Translations under genes and position numbers: made by a program
Part shown: piece by piece, positions 47,390-56,461 of the stretch
How positions within the stretch are numbered: the stretch's first letter is position 1
Layout of the letters: each line of letters starts with the position of its first letter
The notes under the pieces: generated by a model
What the model was told of the DNA's origin: nothing
Database searches by the model: none
The model's input: the letters and a program-made list of their open reading frames with translations, nothing else
Source: Methylopila sp. 73B
GTDB taxonomy: Bacteria > Pseudomonadota > Alphaproteobacteria > Rhizobiales > Methylopilaceae
DNA length: 64,000 nt
Reading direction: 5' to 3'
NCBI RefSeq assembly: GCF_000526315.1
Contig: NZ_JAFV01000001.1
Coordinates: 1,178,001-1,242,000, forward strand

Positions 47390-48643
47390 TTAGCGGAGAT
47401 TGGAATACGCGCTGGCGGCGCCGAGATTCGGCTCCTGGCTGCGGACGAAGGCCGGCGTGTCGCCGAAGCCTTCGAAGCTCGCGGCGATCCGCGCGGCGAC
47501 GGCGGGGTTCTGCGCCGGCCGGAGCACGGGCGCGGGCTCGTCAGGCGTTTCGGCCCCGGCAAGCTGTGGCGCGACAGCTGCAAGCACCGGCTCCTCCGTC
47601 GGCTTCACGACACGTTTCGCCACCACCTTCGGCGCGGACGTCCGCACGGCCGGAGCCGGTTCCGCCGTCGTCGCCGCGAGTCGGACGTCCGCCCTGCTCT
47701 CGGGCGCCTTGCCGTCGAGCGGCTTCGCGTCCGCCAGCCCGGCCTTCGGCTCAGGCGCGACGCGCGGCGCAGCCGCCATCCGCGGTTCGGGCTTCGCCGC
47801 CGGCATCGGCAGCGGGGCCGCCGCCTGCGCCGGAGCGTAAGCCGTGGTCAGGTTGGTCTCGACCTTCGGAGCCGGCGCCTCGGCGCTCGCGACGACCGTA
47901 AAGCCGGCGGAAGGCGCGGCGCGGCCGAGCAGCTCGGCGTCCGACACCGGCTTCAGGCTAGCGAGCTGCACGCCCTCGGGCGCGGCGGGGCGGCCGAACT
48001 CCTTGTATGTCGCGAGCAGCTGCCGATCGTCGGCGCCGGCGAGAGGAGCGAGCCCGACGTAGTCGATCTTGACCGCCCCCACGCCCGCGCGGCGGAAGCC
48101 GAGCACGTCGGCGGTGCGCTGCGAGACGTCGATCAGCCGACCTTTATGGAACGGCCCGCGGTCGTTGACGCGCACGACGACGGATCGCCCGTTGGTCACG
48201 TTCGTCACGCGGACGTACGACGGCAGCGGCAGCGACGGGTGCGCGGCGCTGAGCGAAGCCGAATCGAAGACCTCGCCATTCGCCGTGCGGCGGCCATGGA
48301 AACGGGCGCCATAGAAGGACGCCAGACCGACGCCGACCGGACCGGGCTTGCGCGTCGCCGGCGAGTAGACCTTGCCGGCGACCTGGTACGTCTTGCCGAC
48401 GCTGTAGACTCCGCCGCCTTTCGGCGCGGGCTGGCCGGCGGCGACCACCTGCGGGCTGGCGGCGACGCCGAGCACGGGATCGACGGTCGGCGCGACGGCT
48501 GCGGTCTTCGTCGACTGGGTCTGCGCCGAACAGGCGGCGAGCGCCGCGCATGCGACGACGACGGCGACCTGGGGAAAGCGGAAGGCGAATGGAACGACCG
48601 ATCGACGGTTCTGCGCTCGGGTGACCGTCGCTGCGTCGTTCAT
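47390..48643 (-). CDS. rlpA: RlpA-like septal ring lytic transglycosylase
   Basis: 417 residues. Lipoprotein signal with lipobox (ACAALAACS), then a double-psi beta-barrel domain: GVGLASFYGARFHGRRTANG, HPSLPLPSYVRVTNVTNGRS, VVVRVNDRGPFHKGRLIDVS, carrying the catalytic Glu/Asp expected for RlpA. The C-terminal 200 residues are Ala/Pro-rich without a recognisable SPOR repeat. Outer-membrane anchored peptidoglycan enzyme by inference. Confidence 0.9.
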   Translation of the reverse strand: MNDAATVTRAQNRRSVVPFAFRFPQVAVVVACAALAACSAQTQSTKTAAVAPTVDPVLGVAASPQVVAAGQPAPKGGGVYSVGKTYQVAGKVYSPATRKPGPVGVGLASFYGARFHGRRTANGEVFDSASLSAAHPSLPLPSYVRVTNVTNGRSVVVRVNDRGPFHKGRLIDVSQRTADVLGFRRAGVGAVKIDYVGLAPLAGADDRQLLATYKEFGRPAAPEGVQLASLKPVSDAELLGRAAPSAGFTVVASAEAPAPKVETNLTTAYAPAQAAAPLPMPAAKPEPRMAAAPRVAPEPKAGLADAKPLDGKAPESRADVRLAATTAEPAPAVRTSAPKVVAKRVVKPTEEPVLAAVAPQLAGAETPDEPAPVLRPAQNPAVAARIAASFEGFGDTPAFVRSQEPNLGAASAYSNLR

Positions 48644-48830
48644 GCCGTCCGTCCTCGTATGCGCCGGGGACGCAGACGCGAAAGCGCAGAAATCGCTTCC
48701 ACATCCGTCAGCGCTATCGCGCCGCCCGCCCCCGCTCGATGGCGCGCCAGTGGCGCGCCGGGATCACAGTTATGAACGAAGCTTCGTAAAAAAGGCAAGA
48801 GTGGGGCGTTTGCGCCACATTTCCTACCGA

Positions 48831-49214
48831 TCATCTCGCAATGCGCGCCGTGCCTTTCAGCCCGTCGTCGCGGACCCAGGCGATCTTGTCGCCGCCGAGG
48901 CTCGCGACGGTGAAGCAGAACGCCTTGCCGTCGTACCAGGTCCGCCACTTCTGGCAGAGTTTCGAGCCGTCGACCCACCAGCGACCGCTGTCCTTCGGCT
49001 GCATGAAGCGCCCGAGCCCGACCGCGTCTCCGGACCCGTCGACGACGCCGTCCTTCCGGTAGTTCAGGGGAAACTCGCCGCCGAGCGGCGTCGCGAGATA
49101 GACCGTGCGGCCGGCGATGGTTTCGGACAGCGCGTCGCCGGCTAGGTCCTGCGCTAACGCGGGTGAGCCGGCCAGAACGACGAGAAAACCTGCGACAAGG
49201 GACGCTGCGCGCAT
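48831..49214 (-). CDS. Small secreted protein of unknown function
   Basis: 127 residues. Signal peptide RAASLVAGFLVVLAGSPALA, then a beta-rich domain: ETIAGRTVYLATPLGGEFPL, SGRWWVDGSKLCQKWRTWYD, KAFCFTVASLGGDKIAWVRD. The two Cys could form a disulfide. The pattern recalls DUF995-like periplasmic proteins. Start at 49214 puts the signal at the N-terminus. No operon partner. Confidence 0.75.
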   Translation of the reverse strand: MRAASLVAGFLVVLAGSPALAQDLAGDALSETIAGRTVYLATPLGGEFPLNYRKDGVVDGSGDAVGLGRFMQPKDSGRWWVDGSKLCQKWRTWYDGKAFCFTVASLGGDKIAWVRDDGLKGTARIAR

Positions 49215-49373
49215 CTCGAAACTCCCGCGACGTGGCGTGTTAAGGCTTGTGTCGGGAGATACGCGGACGGCCGCGTTTCGGTTGTCGCGCCGCTCGCCGG
49301 TGTTGCGGCGCAGCGCGGTCTCCGCCATCATCGCGCCGCTTCAGCGCCCCGATCGGCGGCGTCTGGCGTCCGC

Positions 49374-49463
49374 GGAAGGGTGGCCGAGCGGTTTAAGGCA
49401 GCGGTCTTGAAAACCGCCGTGGGGGCGACTCCACCGTGGGTTCGAATCCCACCCCTTCCGCCA
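49374..49463 (+). tRNA. tRNA-Ser(UGA)
   Basis: Acceptor stem GGAAGGG/CCCTTCC, discriminator G, encoded CCA at 49461-49463. Anticodon TGA at 49408-49410 in loop CTTGAAA with stem GCGGT/ACCGC; a long variable arm follows (typical class II) and the T arm reads GTGGGTTCGAATCCCAC. 90 bases. Confidence 0.95.
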
Positions 49464-49579
49464 TCTTGGTTCGCCGACGGCGCCTTTCCGTTCCGCCACG
49501 TTCGGCCACGGGGCGCGTTGCCACGTCCCGGCGCTCGTGAGAAGAGACCGGGCGAACTCCAAACCGCCGATCGGTCTCC

Positions 49580-50410
49580 ATGCGCCCTCCCCGCCCGCCT
49601 CGCGACTCCGCCTCCAAGCCGTGGGAGAAACGCAGCCCGCGGCCGGGACCGCAGAAATACGGCCCGCGCGATTTTCCGCGCGATCATGACGGGCCCGTCA
49701 CGCTCTACGGCTTCCATTCCGTGGTCGAGGCGCTGTCGAATCCGAAGCGCAAGATCATCAAGCTGATGGCGACCGAGAACGCCCTCGCCCGGCTCGCGGA
49801 GGCGAACGTGCCGACGCGGGTGGAGCCGGAGATCGTGCGGCCTGGGGCCATCGACCGGCTGCTGACGCCGGACTCGGTGCATCAGGGCCTTTACCTCGAA
49901 GCCGAAGCGCTGCGCATCCCGACGCTGAAGACGATCCCGGCCGACGGCCTCGTGCTCGTGCTCGACCAGATCACCGACCCGCACAATGTCGGCGCGATCG
50001 TGCGCACCGCCGCGGCCTTCGCCGTGGACGCGATCGTCACCACCGCGCGCCACAGTCCGGAGGCGACCGGCGTGCTGGCGAAAAGCGCGAGCGGCGGACT
50101 GGAGCACGTGCCGCTGATCCTGATCCAGAACCTCGCCCGCGGCCTGGAAGACCTGGAAGAGCGCGGCTACCTCAGGATCGGCCTCGACTCCGAAGGCCCC
50201 GCGACGCTGGACGACACCCCGCTCGGCTCAGGCGGCGTGGCTCTGGTCCTAGGCGCGGAAGGCAAGGGCCTGCGGCAACTCACCCGCCAGACCTGCGACG
50301 TGCTCGCCCGGCTCGACATGCCGGGCGCGATCAAGAGCCTGAACGTCTCGAACGCGGCGGCGATCTCGCTCCATTGCGTAAGGCGGACCAAGCCCGCGAC
50401 GGCTAGCTGA
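49580..50410 (+). CDS. rlmB: TrmH family 23S rRNA (guanosine-2'-O)-methyltransferase RlmB
   Basis: Methylates G2251 of 23S rRNA with SAM. 276 residues: basic disordered N-terminus, a substrate-binding region starting TLYGFHSVVEALSNPKRKI, then the SPOUT knot: VLVLDQITDPHNVGAIVRTA, VALVLGAEGKGLRQLTRQTC and IKSLNVSNAAAISLH. Begins 116 bases after the tRNA. Confidence 0.93.
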   Translation: MRPPRPPRDSASKPWEKRSPRPGPQKYGPRDFPRDHDGPVTLYGFHSVVEALSNPKRKIIKLMATENALARLAEANVPTRVEPEIVRPGAIDRLLTPDSVHQGLYLEAEALRIPTLKTIPADGLVLVLDQITDPHNVGAIVRTAAAFAVDAIVTTARHSPEATGVLAKSASGGLEHVPLILIQNLARGLEDLEERGYLRIGLDSEGPATLDDTPLGSGGVALVLGAEGKGLRQLTRQTCDVLARLDMPGAIKSLNVSNAAAISLHCVRRTKPATAS

Positions 50411-50444
50411 CAGTCGCGACGCAGGCGTCCTCATCTCTACCGCC

Positions 50445-50852
50445 TCAGCGTGGCGGGAACTGGTTGATCCGCGTGCCGATGTCGGTCTGCACGCGCGGCG
50501 TCGAGACGCTTGGCGCGGCCTGCGGACGGTAGCGACGCGCCCGGCCGATCGCGTCGTAGGTCTCCGGACGCCCGGGCACGTTCAGGCGACGTCCGTAGCC
50601 GTCGTAGCGCGGGGGCTCGTAGCGCGGCCGCCGCGCTGGCTGCGCCTGCATCTCCACGCGAGGCGCGGCCCTGCCGCGCCGCCAATCCCGGTCCGCCTTC
50701 GTCGCCGGCCGCGTGATGGTCCGCGGGTTCTGGTCGTAGGGCTCGCCGATGATCGACTTCGGCCGCTCGACCGAGCCCGCCGGCGCGGCGACCGCCAGCA
50801 CGCCGGTCGATAACAAAAGCGTGCGCAAAGCTTTTCTGAACGCCTCATTCAT
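50445..50852 (-). CDS. Small basic secreted protein
   Basis: 135 residues. Signal-like N-terminus (FRKALRTLLLSTGVLAVAAP), then Arg/Pro-rich sequence with regularly spaced tyrosines (RYEPPRYDGYGRRLNVPGRP) and no recognised domain. Function unknown. The 277-base gap 50853-51129 to the transporter holds no recognised element beyond the SD of that gene. Confidence 0.6.
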   Translation of the reverse strand: MNEAFRKALRTLLLSTGVLAVAAPAGSVERPKSIIGEPYDQNPRTITRPATKADRDWRRGRAAPRVEMQAQPARRPRYEPPRYDGYGRRLNVPGRPETYDAIGRARRYRPQAAPSVSTPRVQTDIGTRINQFPPR

Positions 50853-51129
50853 CTTTTAGCCAATCGACGGGGGGTTTCGGCGACTTGTACGTATGGCGTG
50901 GGCTTTTGTGCGCCGCCCTGACAACGATTCCGTCCGGCGTACGGATCCCCGATCCAATTGACGACGTCTGCGGACGTTCCGGCGGCTGGGCCGGACGAAG
51001 CGGGGCGAAAGCAAGAAGAGCGCGAAGGCCGCAAGCGATCGAGCGGCCGGCAAAACACGTCAACGCAACGCCGTCCGAGGGCGGCGATCGCCTGCGCGTC
51101 GCGCGAGGCGGTGAACGAGGGGAACGCTC

Positions 51130-52842
51130 ATGTCCGTCGCAAGTGCGACCACCGCAGTCGACGCCAAACGGCCGATGTCGAAGGAGGAGAAGAAGGTCAT
51201 CTTCGCCTCCTCGCTCGGCACCGTGTTCGAGTGGTACGACTTCTATCTCTACGGATCGCTGGCGGCGATCATCGGCGCGCAGTTCTTCAACGTGCTCGGG
51301 CCGGACGGCAAGCCGCTCTACGATGAGTCCACCCGCAACATCTTCGCGCTGCTGGCCTTCGCTGCGGGCTTCATCGTGCGTCCGTTCGGCGCGCTGGTGT
51401 TCGGACGCATCGGCGACCTCGTCGGCCGCAAATACACCTTCCTCGTCACCATCCTGCTGATGGGCATCTCGACGTTCATCGTCGGCATCCTGCCGGGCGC
51501 GGCCACCATCGGGTTCGCGGCGCCGGTGATCCTGATCATCCTGCGTCTCGCCCAGGGCCTCGCGCTCGGCGGCGAGTACGGCGGCGCCGCGACCTACGTG
51601 GCGGAGCACGCGCCGCAGGGCCGGCGCGGCTTCTACACCTCGTGGATCCAGACCACCGCGACGCTCGGTCTGTTCCTGTCGCTGGTCGTGATCCTGACCA
51701 CGCGCACGATCGTCGGCGAGCAGGCCTTCGCGGCCTGGGGCTGGCGCATCCCCTTCCTGGTTTCGGTTCTGCTGCTCGGCATCTCGGTCTGGATCCGCCT
51801 GCAGCTCAGCGAGTCGCCCGCCTTCCAGAAGATGAAGGACGAGGGCACCCGCTCGAAGGCGCCCCTGAAAGAGAGCTTCGGCGAGTGGAAGAACGCCAAG
51901 ATCGCGCTGATCGCGCTTCTCGGCCTGACGGCCGGCCAAGGCGTCGTCTGGTACACCGGCCAGTTCTACGCGCTGTTCTTCCTGCAATCGATCCTCAAGG
52001 TCGACGGCTACACCGCGAACCTTCTGATCGCCTGGTCGCTCGTGCTCGGCACCGGTTTCTTCGTGTTCTTCGGCTGGCTGTCGGACAAGATCGGCCGCAA
52101 GCCGATCATTCTGGGCGGCTGCCTGATCGCGGCGATTTCCTTCTTCCCGATCTTCAAGCAGATCACCACCATCGCAAATCCGACCCTGGAGCGGGCGATC
52201 GAGTCCGTGCAGGTGGCGGTGGTCGCCGATCCCGCCGAATGCGGAAGCCTGTTCAACCCGGTCGGCACCCGCAAGTACACCTCGAACTGCGACGTCGCCC
52301 GCGACTTCCTGTCGAAGTCCTCGGTGAGGTACACGAGCGAGGCGGCTCCGGCGGGCACGCCAACGGCGGTCCGCATCAACGGCCAGACCCTGCCCTACAC
52401 AGCGGGCCCGGCGACCGCGGAGACCAACAAGACCGTGCTCGCCGCCCTTCAGGCGGCGGGCTACCCGAAGGCGGGCGACGCGCAGATCGTGAAGATGGCG
52501 CATCCGTTCGACGTGTTCCGCGCGCAGACCGGCGGCATCATCCTGATGCTGTTCGTGCTCGTGCTGTTCGTCACGATGGTCTACGGGCCGATCGCGGCGG
52601 CGCTGGTGGAGCTCTTCCCCACCCGCATCCGCTACTCGTCGATGTCGCTGCCCTACCACATCGGCAACGGTTGGTTCGGCGGCCTGCTGCCGGCCACCGC
52701 CTTCGCCATGGTGGCCGCCACGGGCGACATCTACTACGGCCTCTGGTACCCGATCGTGTTCGCAATCATGACCGTGCTCATCGGCCTGATCTTCGTGCCG
52801 GAGACCAAGGACCGCGACACCAACACCTACGACCACGCCTAA
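51130..52842 (+). CDS. MHS-type MFS transporter with a large periplasmic insert
   Basis: 570 residues. Metabolite:H+ symporter family: FASSLGTVFEWYDFYLYGSL, FGRIGDLVGRKYTFLVTIL, LRLAQGLALGGEYGGAATYV, and FGWLSDKIGRKPIILGGCL. Between helices in the C-terminal half an insert of about 100 residues (about 355-460) carries two cysteines and DNA-encoded Thr/Pro-rich segments; typical MHS proteins (about 430-450) lack it. Substrate unknown, likely an organic acid or osmolyte. Single gene. Confidence 0.9.
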   Translation: MSVASATTAVDAKRPMSKEEKKVIFASSLGTVFEWYDFYLYGSLAAIIGAQFFNVLGPDGKPLYDESTRNIFALLAFAAGFIVRPFGALVFGRIGDLVGRKYTFLVTILLMGISTFIVGILPGAATIGFAAPVILIILRLAQGLALGGEYGGAATYVAEHAPQGRRGFYTSWIQTTATLGLFLSLVVILTTRTIVGEQAFAAWGWRIPFLVSVLLLGISVWIRLQLSESPAFQKMKDEGTRSKAPLKESFGEWKNAKIALIALLGLTAGQGVVWYTGQFYALFFLQSILKVDGYTANLLIAWSLVLGTGFFVFFGWLSDKIGRKPIILGGCLIAAISFFPIFKQITTIANPTLERAIESVQVAVVADPAECGSLFNPVGTRKYTSNCDVARDFLSKSSVRYTSEAAPAGTPTAVRINGQTLPYTAGPATAETNKTVLAALQAAGYPKAGDAQIVKMAHPFDVFRAQTGGIILMLFVLVLFVTMVYGPIAAALVELFPTRIRYSSMSLPYHIGNGWFGGLLPATAFAMVAATGDIYYGLWYPIVFAIMTVLIGLIFVPETKDRDTNTYDHA

Positions 52843-53010
52843 TCACTTCAGGTTGAGCGTCGCGACGATCGCCCCCGCGTCCGAAAGGATGCGGGGGTTT
52901 CGCGTTCGGGGCGCGCCCCCGCGTCCCGGAGTCGCGACCGCGGGCGATCGTGCTAAGACGCCCCGGCCGCTATGGTCCGCGCGTCCGTGTCTCTTCTTCG
53001 CCGAGCCTTC

Positions 53011-53922
53011 ATGATCGCCGAGAACGCCGTCGTCATTTTCACCGAGAAAGCCGACTGGCACAGCCATGGGCTCGCCCGCGCGATCGAGCGCGAAGGCCTG
53101 CGGCCGTTGATCCGGTCCATGACCGAGTGCGGCTTCGACCTCGCGAGCGGGCGGCCGGGCCTCGTGATCCCCGGCCTCGAGGGCCGACTGCCGGCGGCAA
53201 TCTTCGTGCGGCTGATCCCGGCGGGCACGACCGAGCAGATCACCGCGCGCCTGGGCTTTCTCCATGCGGCCCGCGCGATGGGGGTCGCGGTCGTCAACGA
53301 CGCCCGCGCGATCGAGGTCTGCGTCGACAAGAGCATGACGACCGCCATGCTCGCGATGACCGGCCTGCCCACGCCCCGCACCATGACCGCCGAGCGCCCC
53401 GCCGACGCCGAACGCGCGCGCGCCGCCATCGGCGGCGACGTGGTGCTAAAGCCGCTGTTCGGCGCCCAGGGCAAAGGCCTGATGCGGCTCGCGCCCCACG
53501 ACGCGCTTCCCGCCCCCGAAGAGGTCGGCGGTCTCTACTACTTGCAGGAGTTCGTGCCGAGCCGCGGCTCGGCCGCCGCCGGCGGCGCGCACGACTGGCG
53601 CGTGTTTGTGCTGGGGGGCCGGGCGATCGGGGCCATGATCCGACGCTCGGACGGATGGGTGACGAACATCTTTCAGGGCGCGCAGGGCGAGGCCGCGCCG
53701 ATCGACGGCGAGGCGGCCGCGCTCGCCGTCCGCGCCGCGGCGGCGGTGGGGGCAGACTATGCCGGGGTCGACCTGATCGAGGCCGAGGACGGGCGCTTTC
53801 TAATCCTCGAGGTCAACTCCATGCCCGCGTGGAAGGGACTGACGACCGCGACGGGAATCGACGTGGCGGCGGCGCTCGCGCGCGACCTCGCCGGCCGGCT
53901 GGCGCGCCCCGATGCCGCCTGA
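53011..53922 (+). CDS. RimK-like ATP-grasp amide ligase of the C1 cofactor cluster
   Basis: 303 residues from the ATG at 53011; an ATG at 52972 is in frame. ATP-grasp fold: VVNDARAIEVCVDKSMTTAM, VVLKPLFGAQGKGLMRLAPH, LYYLQEFVPSRG, AGVDLIEAEDGRFLILEVNS. Close to glutamate ligases of the RimK/MptN group. In methanopterin and methylofuran pathways such enzymes add glutamate residues. Overlaps the CitG-like gene by 11 bases. The exact acceptor is inference. Confidence 0.8.
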   Translation: MIAENAVVIFTEKADWHSHGLARAIEREGLRPLIRSMTECGFDLASGRPGLVIPGLEGRLPAAIFVRLIPAGTTEQITARLGFLHAARAMGVAVVNDARAIEVCVDKSMTTAMLAMTGLPTPRTMTAERPADAERARAAIGGDVVLKPLFGAQGKGLMRLAPHDALPAPEEVGGLYYLQEFVPSRGSAAAGGAHDWRVFVLGGRAIGAMIRRSDGWVTNIFQGAQGEAAPIDGEAAALAVRAAAAVGADYAGVDLIEAEDGRFLILEVNSMPAWKGLTTATGIDVAAALARDLAGRLARPDAA

Positions 53923-54745
53923 GGGCGGGCTCACGCTCTCGGAGGCCGCCGAGGATTTTCGGGCGGCTTGCCAGGCCGAGCTGAACGCTTTCAAACCGGG
54001 CAACGTCCACGTCTTCCGCGCCGGCCACGGCATGACGGTCGCGACCTTCGAGCGCGCGGCCGAGGTCGCCGCGGTGCGCCTCGTCGCCGGCCGGACCGTC
54101 GGCGAGCGCATCGAGAGCGCGGTCAAGGCGTCGCTCGCCGCCGTGGGCTGCAACGCGAACCTCGGCATCCTGCTGCTGGCGGCGCCGCTGGTGGAGGCCG
54201 CCTTCACGTCTGGCCCGCACGAGCCTCTGCGGCTCGCGCTCGCCCGGGTGCTCGGCCGGCTGACCGTGGACGACGCAGCCGCCGCCTACCGCGCGATCGC
54301 CGCGGCCAACCCTGGCGGACTGGGCCGCGCCGAGGAGCACGACGTGGCGGCCACCCCGACGATCACGCTGCGCGAGGCCATGGCGGCCGCCGCCGACCGC
54401 GACCGGATCGCCCTGCAGTACGTCACGGACTTCGAGGACGTGTTCGCCGCGGCGGCGGCCTACGAAGGCCACAGCGAAACGCGCGAGACGGTGGAGGACG
54501 TCTACCTCGGACTGCTTGGCCTGTTTCCGGACAGCCATGTCGCGCGCAAGTTCGGCCCCGGGGTCGCCGAGCGCGTCCGCAAAGAGGCGTCCGCTTTCGC
54601 CACGCGTCTCGACGTGGAGCTGGACCGCGACCGCGCGCTCGACGCCTTCGATCTGCATCTCAAGGCCCAGGGCATCAACCCCGGAACCACCGCCGATCTT
54701 ACGGTTGCGGCCGTATTCGCCGCGAAGCTGCAAGCCCACGGATGA
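53912..54745 (+). CDS. CitG-like triphosphoribosyl-dephospho-CoA synthase family protein
   Basis: 277 residues. Family motifs: LNAFKPGNVHVFRAGHGMTV, VGCNANLGILLLAAPLVEAA, and INPGTTADLTVAAVFAAKL. Members occur in archaeal-type C1 transfer gene islands of methylotrophs, where the function is not the CoA-derivative prosthetic group of citrate lyase (no citrate lyase genes here). By family chemistry it could handle a ribosyl-nucleotide substrate. Its 3' end overlaps the HisA-like gene on the other strand by 47 bases. Confidence 0.8.
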   Translation: MPPEGGLTLSEAAEDFRAACQAELNAFKPGNVHVFRAGHGMTVATFERAAEVAAVRLVAGRTVGERIESAVKASLAAVGCNANLGILLLAAPLVEAAFTSGPHEPLRLALARVLGRLTVDDAAAAYRAIAAANPGGLGRAEEHDVAATPTITLREAMAAAADRDRIALQYVTDFEDVFAAAAAYEGHSETRETVEDVYLGLLGLFPDSHVARKFGPGVAERVRKEASAFATRLDVELDRDRALDAFDLHLKAQGINPGTTADLTVAAVFAAKLQAHG

Positions 54746-55460
54746 GCGTCGGACCGTCGAGCCGCCCGTCATGCAGCGCGCTCGCCGCCAGGACGCCCGC
54801 GACGCCGAGGTCGGCCAGCGCGTCCAGGTCGCGCGGGTCGCGAACGCCGCCCGCCGCGTAGACCTTCCGGCCCTCGGCCCGCGCCAGCACGTCGGTCAGC
54901 CGCTCGACGTCCGGTCCCGCGCCGGCGCCCACGCGCGCCAACGTCATGACGATCACCCGCTCGGGCCACAGCGTCGCGCTGTCGTGTATCTCGGGCGGCC
55001 CCATGCGCCCGGACGCGTCGTGATCGAGCGAGAGCACGGAGGGGCCCGCGGCCAGCGCCCGCTTCAACGCGAAGACGTCGGAGAAGGATTCGGAGCCGAT
55101 GACGCTGACGCCTGCGGCGCGGGCGGCCCGCTGACGCAACGACAGGACGTCGGTCTCGCCGCGGTCGACCCAGATCTCGAGATCGCGGAACGCGGCGCGC
55201 AGGCCGTCGATGACGGGGTCGTGGGACCCGCGCCGCTGGATGGCGTCGAGGTCGGCGATGTAGAGGGTGCGAAACGGCGCGAGCCCGAGAAGCGCGGCGA
55301 CGATCGCCAAGGGGTCGGCGCCCGCGACCAGGCTCGACTGGATCGGACGGTAGGCGTCGCGCTCGCCGCGCCGGGCGTGCACCACCTGCCCGCCCATCAG
55401 GTCCAGCACCGGGATGACTTCCAATATCGCAGCGCCTCCGGACCGCTCATGGTTCCACAC
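54699..55460 (-). CDS. HisA-like TIM-barrel protein of the C1 cofactor cluster
   Basis: 253 residues. Resembles HisA/HisF: LEVIPVLDLMGGQVVHARRG, FRTLYIADLDAIQRRGSHDP and AAGGVRDPRDLDALADLGVA. The HisA second catalytic Asp (in the TD motif of strand 6) is missing; the strand reads VIVMTLARVGAGAGPD. Hence it is unlikely to be a histidine-pathway ProFAR isomerase and more likely acts on another phosphoribosyl-type substrate. Homologues accompany H4MPT genes in methylotrophs. The only minus-strand gene in the cluster. Confidence 0.75.
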   Translation of the reverse strand: MWNHERSGGAAILEVIPVLDLMGGQVVHARRGERDAYRPIQSSLVAGADPLAIVAALLGLAPFRTLYIADLDAIQRRGSHDPVIDGLRAAFRDLEIWVDRGETDVLSLRQRAARAAGVSVIGSESFSDVFALKRALAAGPSVLSLDHDASGRMGPPEIHDSATLWPERVIVMTLARVGAGAGPDVERLTDVLARAEGRKVYAAGGVRDPRDLDALADLGVAGVLAASALHDGRLDGPTLIRGLAASRRIRPQP

Positions 55461-55510
55461 GCGCGCCGCCGCCTCTATGGTCCGGCCGACTCGGGCGAAG
55501 GACCAACGAC

Positions 55511-56461
55511 GTGCGCGTCTTCCTGTGCGAATTCGTAACGGCCGGCGGCCTTCGGGGCGAGCCCCTGCCCGCGTCGCTTGCGCGGGAAGGTCGGATGATG
55601 CGCGACGCGATGCTCGTCGACCTCCGCGACATCCCCGGCATGTCGGTCGCTACGACGGTCGACGACCGCCTGCCTGCGCCCGACGGCGTCGACGCCCGGC
55701 CGATCGCGGCCGGCGACGATCCTTGGACGCTCTGGCGGGCCATGGCGGCGGCGGCCGACATCGCGTGGATCGTGGCGCCGGAGACCGACGGCGCGCTGTT
55801 CAGCCTCGCGACGCTCTGCGCGGACGCCGGGGCGCGCGTGCTGGGGCCGACGCCCTCGGCGATCGCCCTGACGACGTCCAAGCGCGAGACCGCGCGGAGG
55901 CTCGCCGAAGCGCGCATCGCGACACCTGCGACCTACCCGCTCGGCGCGCTGCCGAAAGGTCTCGCCGGCCCCTTCGTCAGCAAGCCGGACGACGGCGCCG
56001 GCTGCGACGACACCCGGCTCTGGGAGGAGCGGCCGTTCGCGCTCCCCGGCGACCATGTCGTCCAGCCCTATGTCCACGGGATCGCCGCGAGCCTCACGGT
56101 TCTTGGCGCCGGCGGCGGCGCCCGTCTGCTCGCGGCCAACCGCCAGCACGTGACGCTGGACGAGGGCGCCTTCGCCTTCGAGGGCCTGGCGGTCGGCGCG
56201 CTCACCGACGACGACGGCGCGCTGGCCGAGCTTGCGGACGCTGTGGCGGCGGCGATTCCAGGTCTCGACGGTCTGTTCGGGATCGACGTCGTGCTGACCG
56301 AGGACGGCCCCGTGGTGATCGAGGTCAATCCGCGCATGACCACCGCCTATGTCGGGCTGCGGCGCTCGCTCGGGATCAATCCGTTGCGCCTGCTGCCGCC
56401 CTTCGCCGACGGCTCCGTGGCGGCGCCCGGGCGCACCCTCGCGGTCGAGGTGCGACCGTGA
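55511..56461 (+). CDS. ATP-grasp ligase, MfnD-like
   Basis: 316 residues from the GTG at 55511. N-terminus RVFLCEFVTAGGLRGEPLPA, ATP-grasp features KPDDGAGCDDTRLWEERPFA, IDVVLTEDGPVVIEVNPRMT, TAYVGLRRSLGINPL. Similar to tyramine/tyrosine-glutamate ligases of methanofuran synthesis. Next gene overlaps in GTGA. Function by homology group and position. Confidence 0.78.
   Translation: MRVFLCEFVTAGGLRGEPLPASLAREGRMMRDAMLVDLRDIPGMSVATTVDDRLPAPDGVDARPIAAGDDPWTLWRAMAAAADIAWIVAPETDGALFSLATLCADAGARVLGPTPSAIALTTSKRETARRLAEARIATPATYPLGALPKGLAGPFVSKPDDGAGCDDTRLWEERPFALPGDHVVQPYVHGIAASLTVLGAGGGARLLAANRQHVTLDEGAFAFEGLAVGALTDDDGALAELADAVAAAIPGLDGLFGIDVVLTEDGPVVIEVNPRMTTAYVGLRRSLGINPLRLLPPFADGSVAAPGRTLAVEVRP

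Noticed and set aside
53912-54745. Citrate lyase prosthetic-group synthesis
   Set aside because: No citC/D/E/F/X genes nearby; C1 cofactor context fits better.
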